39,579 nt of DNA from an uncultured Phycisphaerales bacterium (lineage in GTDB: Bacteria; Planctomycetota; Phycisphaerae; Phycisphaerales; UBA1924): positions 1-39,579 of the forward strand of contig CALLYM010000240.1 in assembly GCA_937858155.1 (NCBI GenBank), in the 5' to 3' direction. The notes below the pieces were generated by a model. The model had not been told where the DNA came from. It searched no databases and saw only the letters and a list, made by a program, of their open reading frames with translations. Positions 39,516-39,579 of the stretch are shown here, piece by piece (within the stretch, counting starts at the first letter, position 1; each line of letters starts with the position of its first letter). A program made the translations under genes and the position numbers.

Positions 39516-39579
39516 GGAGATCTCCATCACGCGATAATCGCGTGATAGGATGCGTTGGAGCAGCTTAGTAGTGATGACG
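38961..39579 (+). mobile_element. IS110-family transposase, C-terminal half and right end
   Basis: The last ~185 codons before the stop at 39515 are the C-terminal half of an IS110/IS116/IS902-type transposase: helical A-L-H-G-I-A-A-Q-L-R-A-L, the R-L-A-T-I-P-G-I-G-P-I-T-A helix-hairpin-helix, F-A-A-W-L-G-L-T-P, and the catalytic-serine region N-S-S-G-G-K-E-R-L-G-G-I-T-K with Y-L-R-R-L-L. The N-terminal RuvC-like DEDD half is absent. The element is joined upstream to foreign sequence and runs off the end of the window. Confidence 0.85.
39526..39546. repeat. Perfect palindrome after IS110 transposase
   Basis: ATCACGCGAT and ATCGCGTGAT flank a single A, a 10-base-pair perfect inverted repeat starting 10 bases after the transposase stop. 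It may be part of the element's non-coding end or a terminator without a T-run. Confidence 0.6.

Noticed and set aside
1..39579. tRNA, rRNA, riboswitch, CRISPR or prophage modules
   Set aside because: None recognised in any intergenic stretch; intergenic DNA is short and no conserved RNA core motif was found by eye.

Overview
The window is GC-rich, densely coded DNA that looks like a Planctomycetota genome of the class Phycisphaerae. The lineage signals are several secreted proteins ending in the same twin C-terminal repeat (D-F-N-N-D-G-L-F-P-D-T-x-D-I-D, then L-S-V-F-S-G-G-x-C), a 53-residue Planctomycetes/Verrucomicrobia/Chlamydiae-type small basic protein, and many proteins with planctomycete-style Pro/Ala linkers. 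This is inference from protein content; no rRNA or other marker gene is present, and I see no tRNA and no CRISPR array.

Layout. 1-656 holds pyrimidine-rich non-coding DNA and then a consensus-like promoter. 657-4767 (+) encodes a small membrane protein coupled to a secreted NUC1/SH3 nuclease, a DMT-family transporter with a zinc-ribbon tail, and an acyltransferase-3 membrane protein. 4764-8096 (-) encodes an OPT-family transporter and a secreted HAF-repeat protein. 8406-9707 (+) is a Leu/Glu dehydrogenase family enzyme. 9739-15732 (-) is a long co-directional block: ECF sigma factor, membrane protein with an extracytoplasmic dockerin, cohesin-like protein, large VIT/VWA protein, a small lipoprotein and a DUF4056-like lipoprotein. 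15775-18891 (-) is an ABC exporter-like set (ATPase, FtsX-type permease with a His-rich loop, DUF3299-like protein). 19059-20252 (-) encodes the small basic protein and a SPOR-like membrane protein. 20439-20984 (+) is an isolated nuoI. 21184-29415 (+) is a cluster of secreted proteins, four of the five intact ones plus one wreck carrying the shared twin-repeat tail (a fifth intact tail-less member is a beta-helix protein), closed by a strong terminator. 29516-36904 is mostly housekeeping: M24 peptidase, PEGA lipoprotein, ATP-grasp protein, glycosyltransferase, an NTF2-like lipoprotein, a zinc-ribbon membrane protein, isocitrate dehydrogenase and a DinB-like protein. 37068 to the end is an FHA-GspE/PilB ATPase whose reading frame runs without a stop into an O-antigen-ligase-like fragment and then the C-terminal half of an IS110-family transposase.

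How the parts may work together. The most suggestive region is 11481-15732. An ECF sigma factor is followed by a probable anti-sigma-like membrane protein that displays a canonical two-loop dockerin outside the membrane, then a secreted cohesin-like protein, then a VIT/VWA adhesion-type protein. This reads as a possible cohesin-dockerin signalling or surface-assembly operon. Independently, the secreted proteins at 6858-8096 and 21184-29415 share a variant (13-residue loop, Cys-flanked) dockerin-like tail, which I take to be a common surface-attachment module. A second general pattern is that about ten genes have a -10-like hexamer (TACGCT, TATGCT, TAGGAT and relatives) ending only 5-8 bases before the start codon and no Shine-Dalgarno sequence, which points to widespread leaderless transcription; this pattern was also used to choose several start codons.
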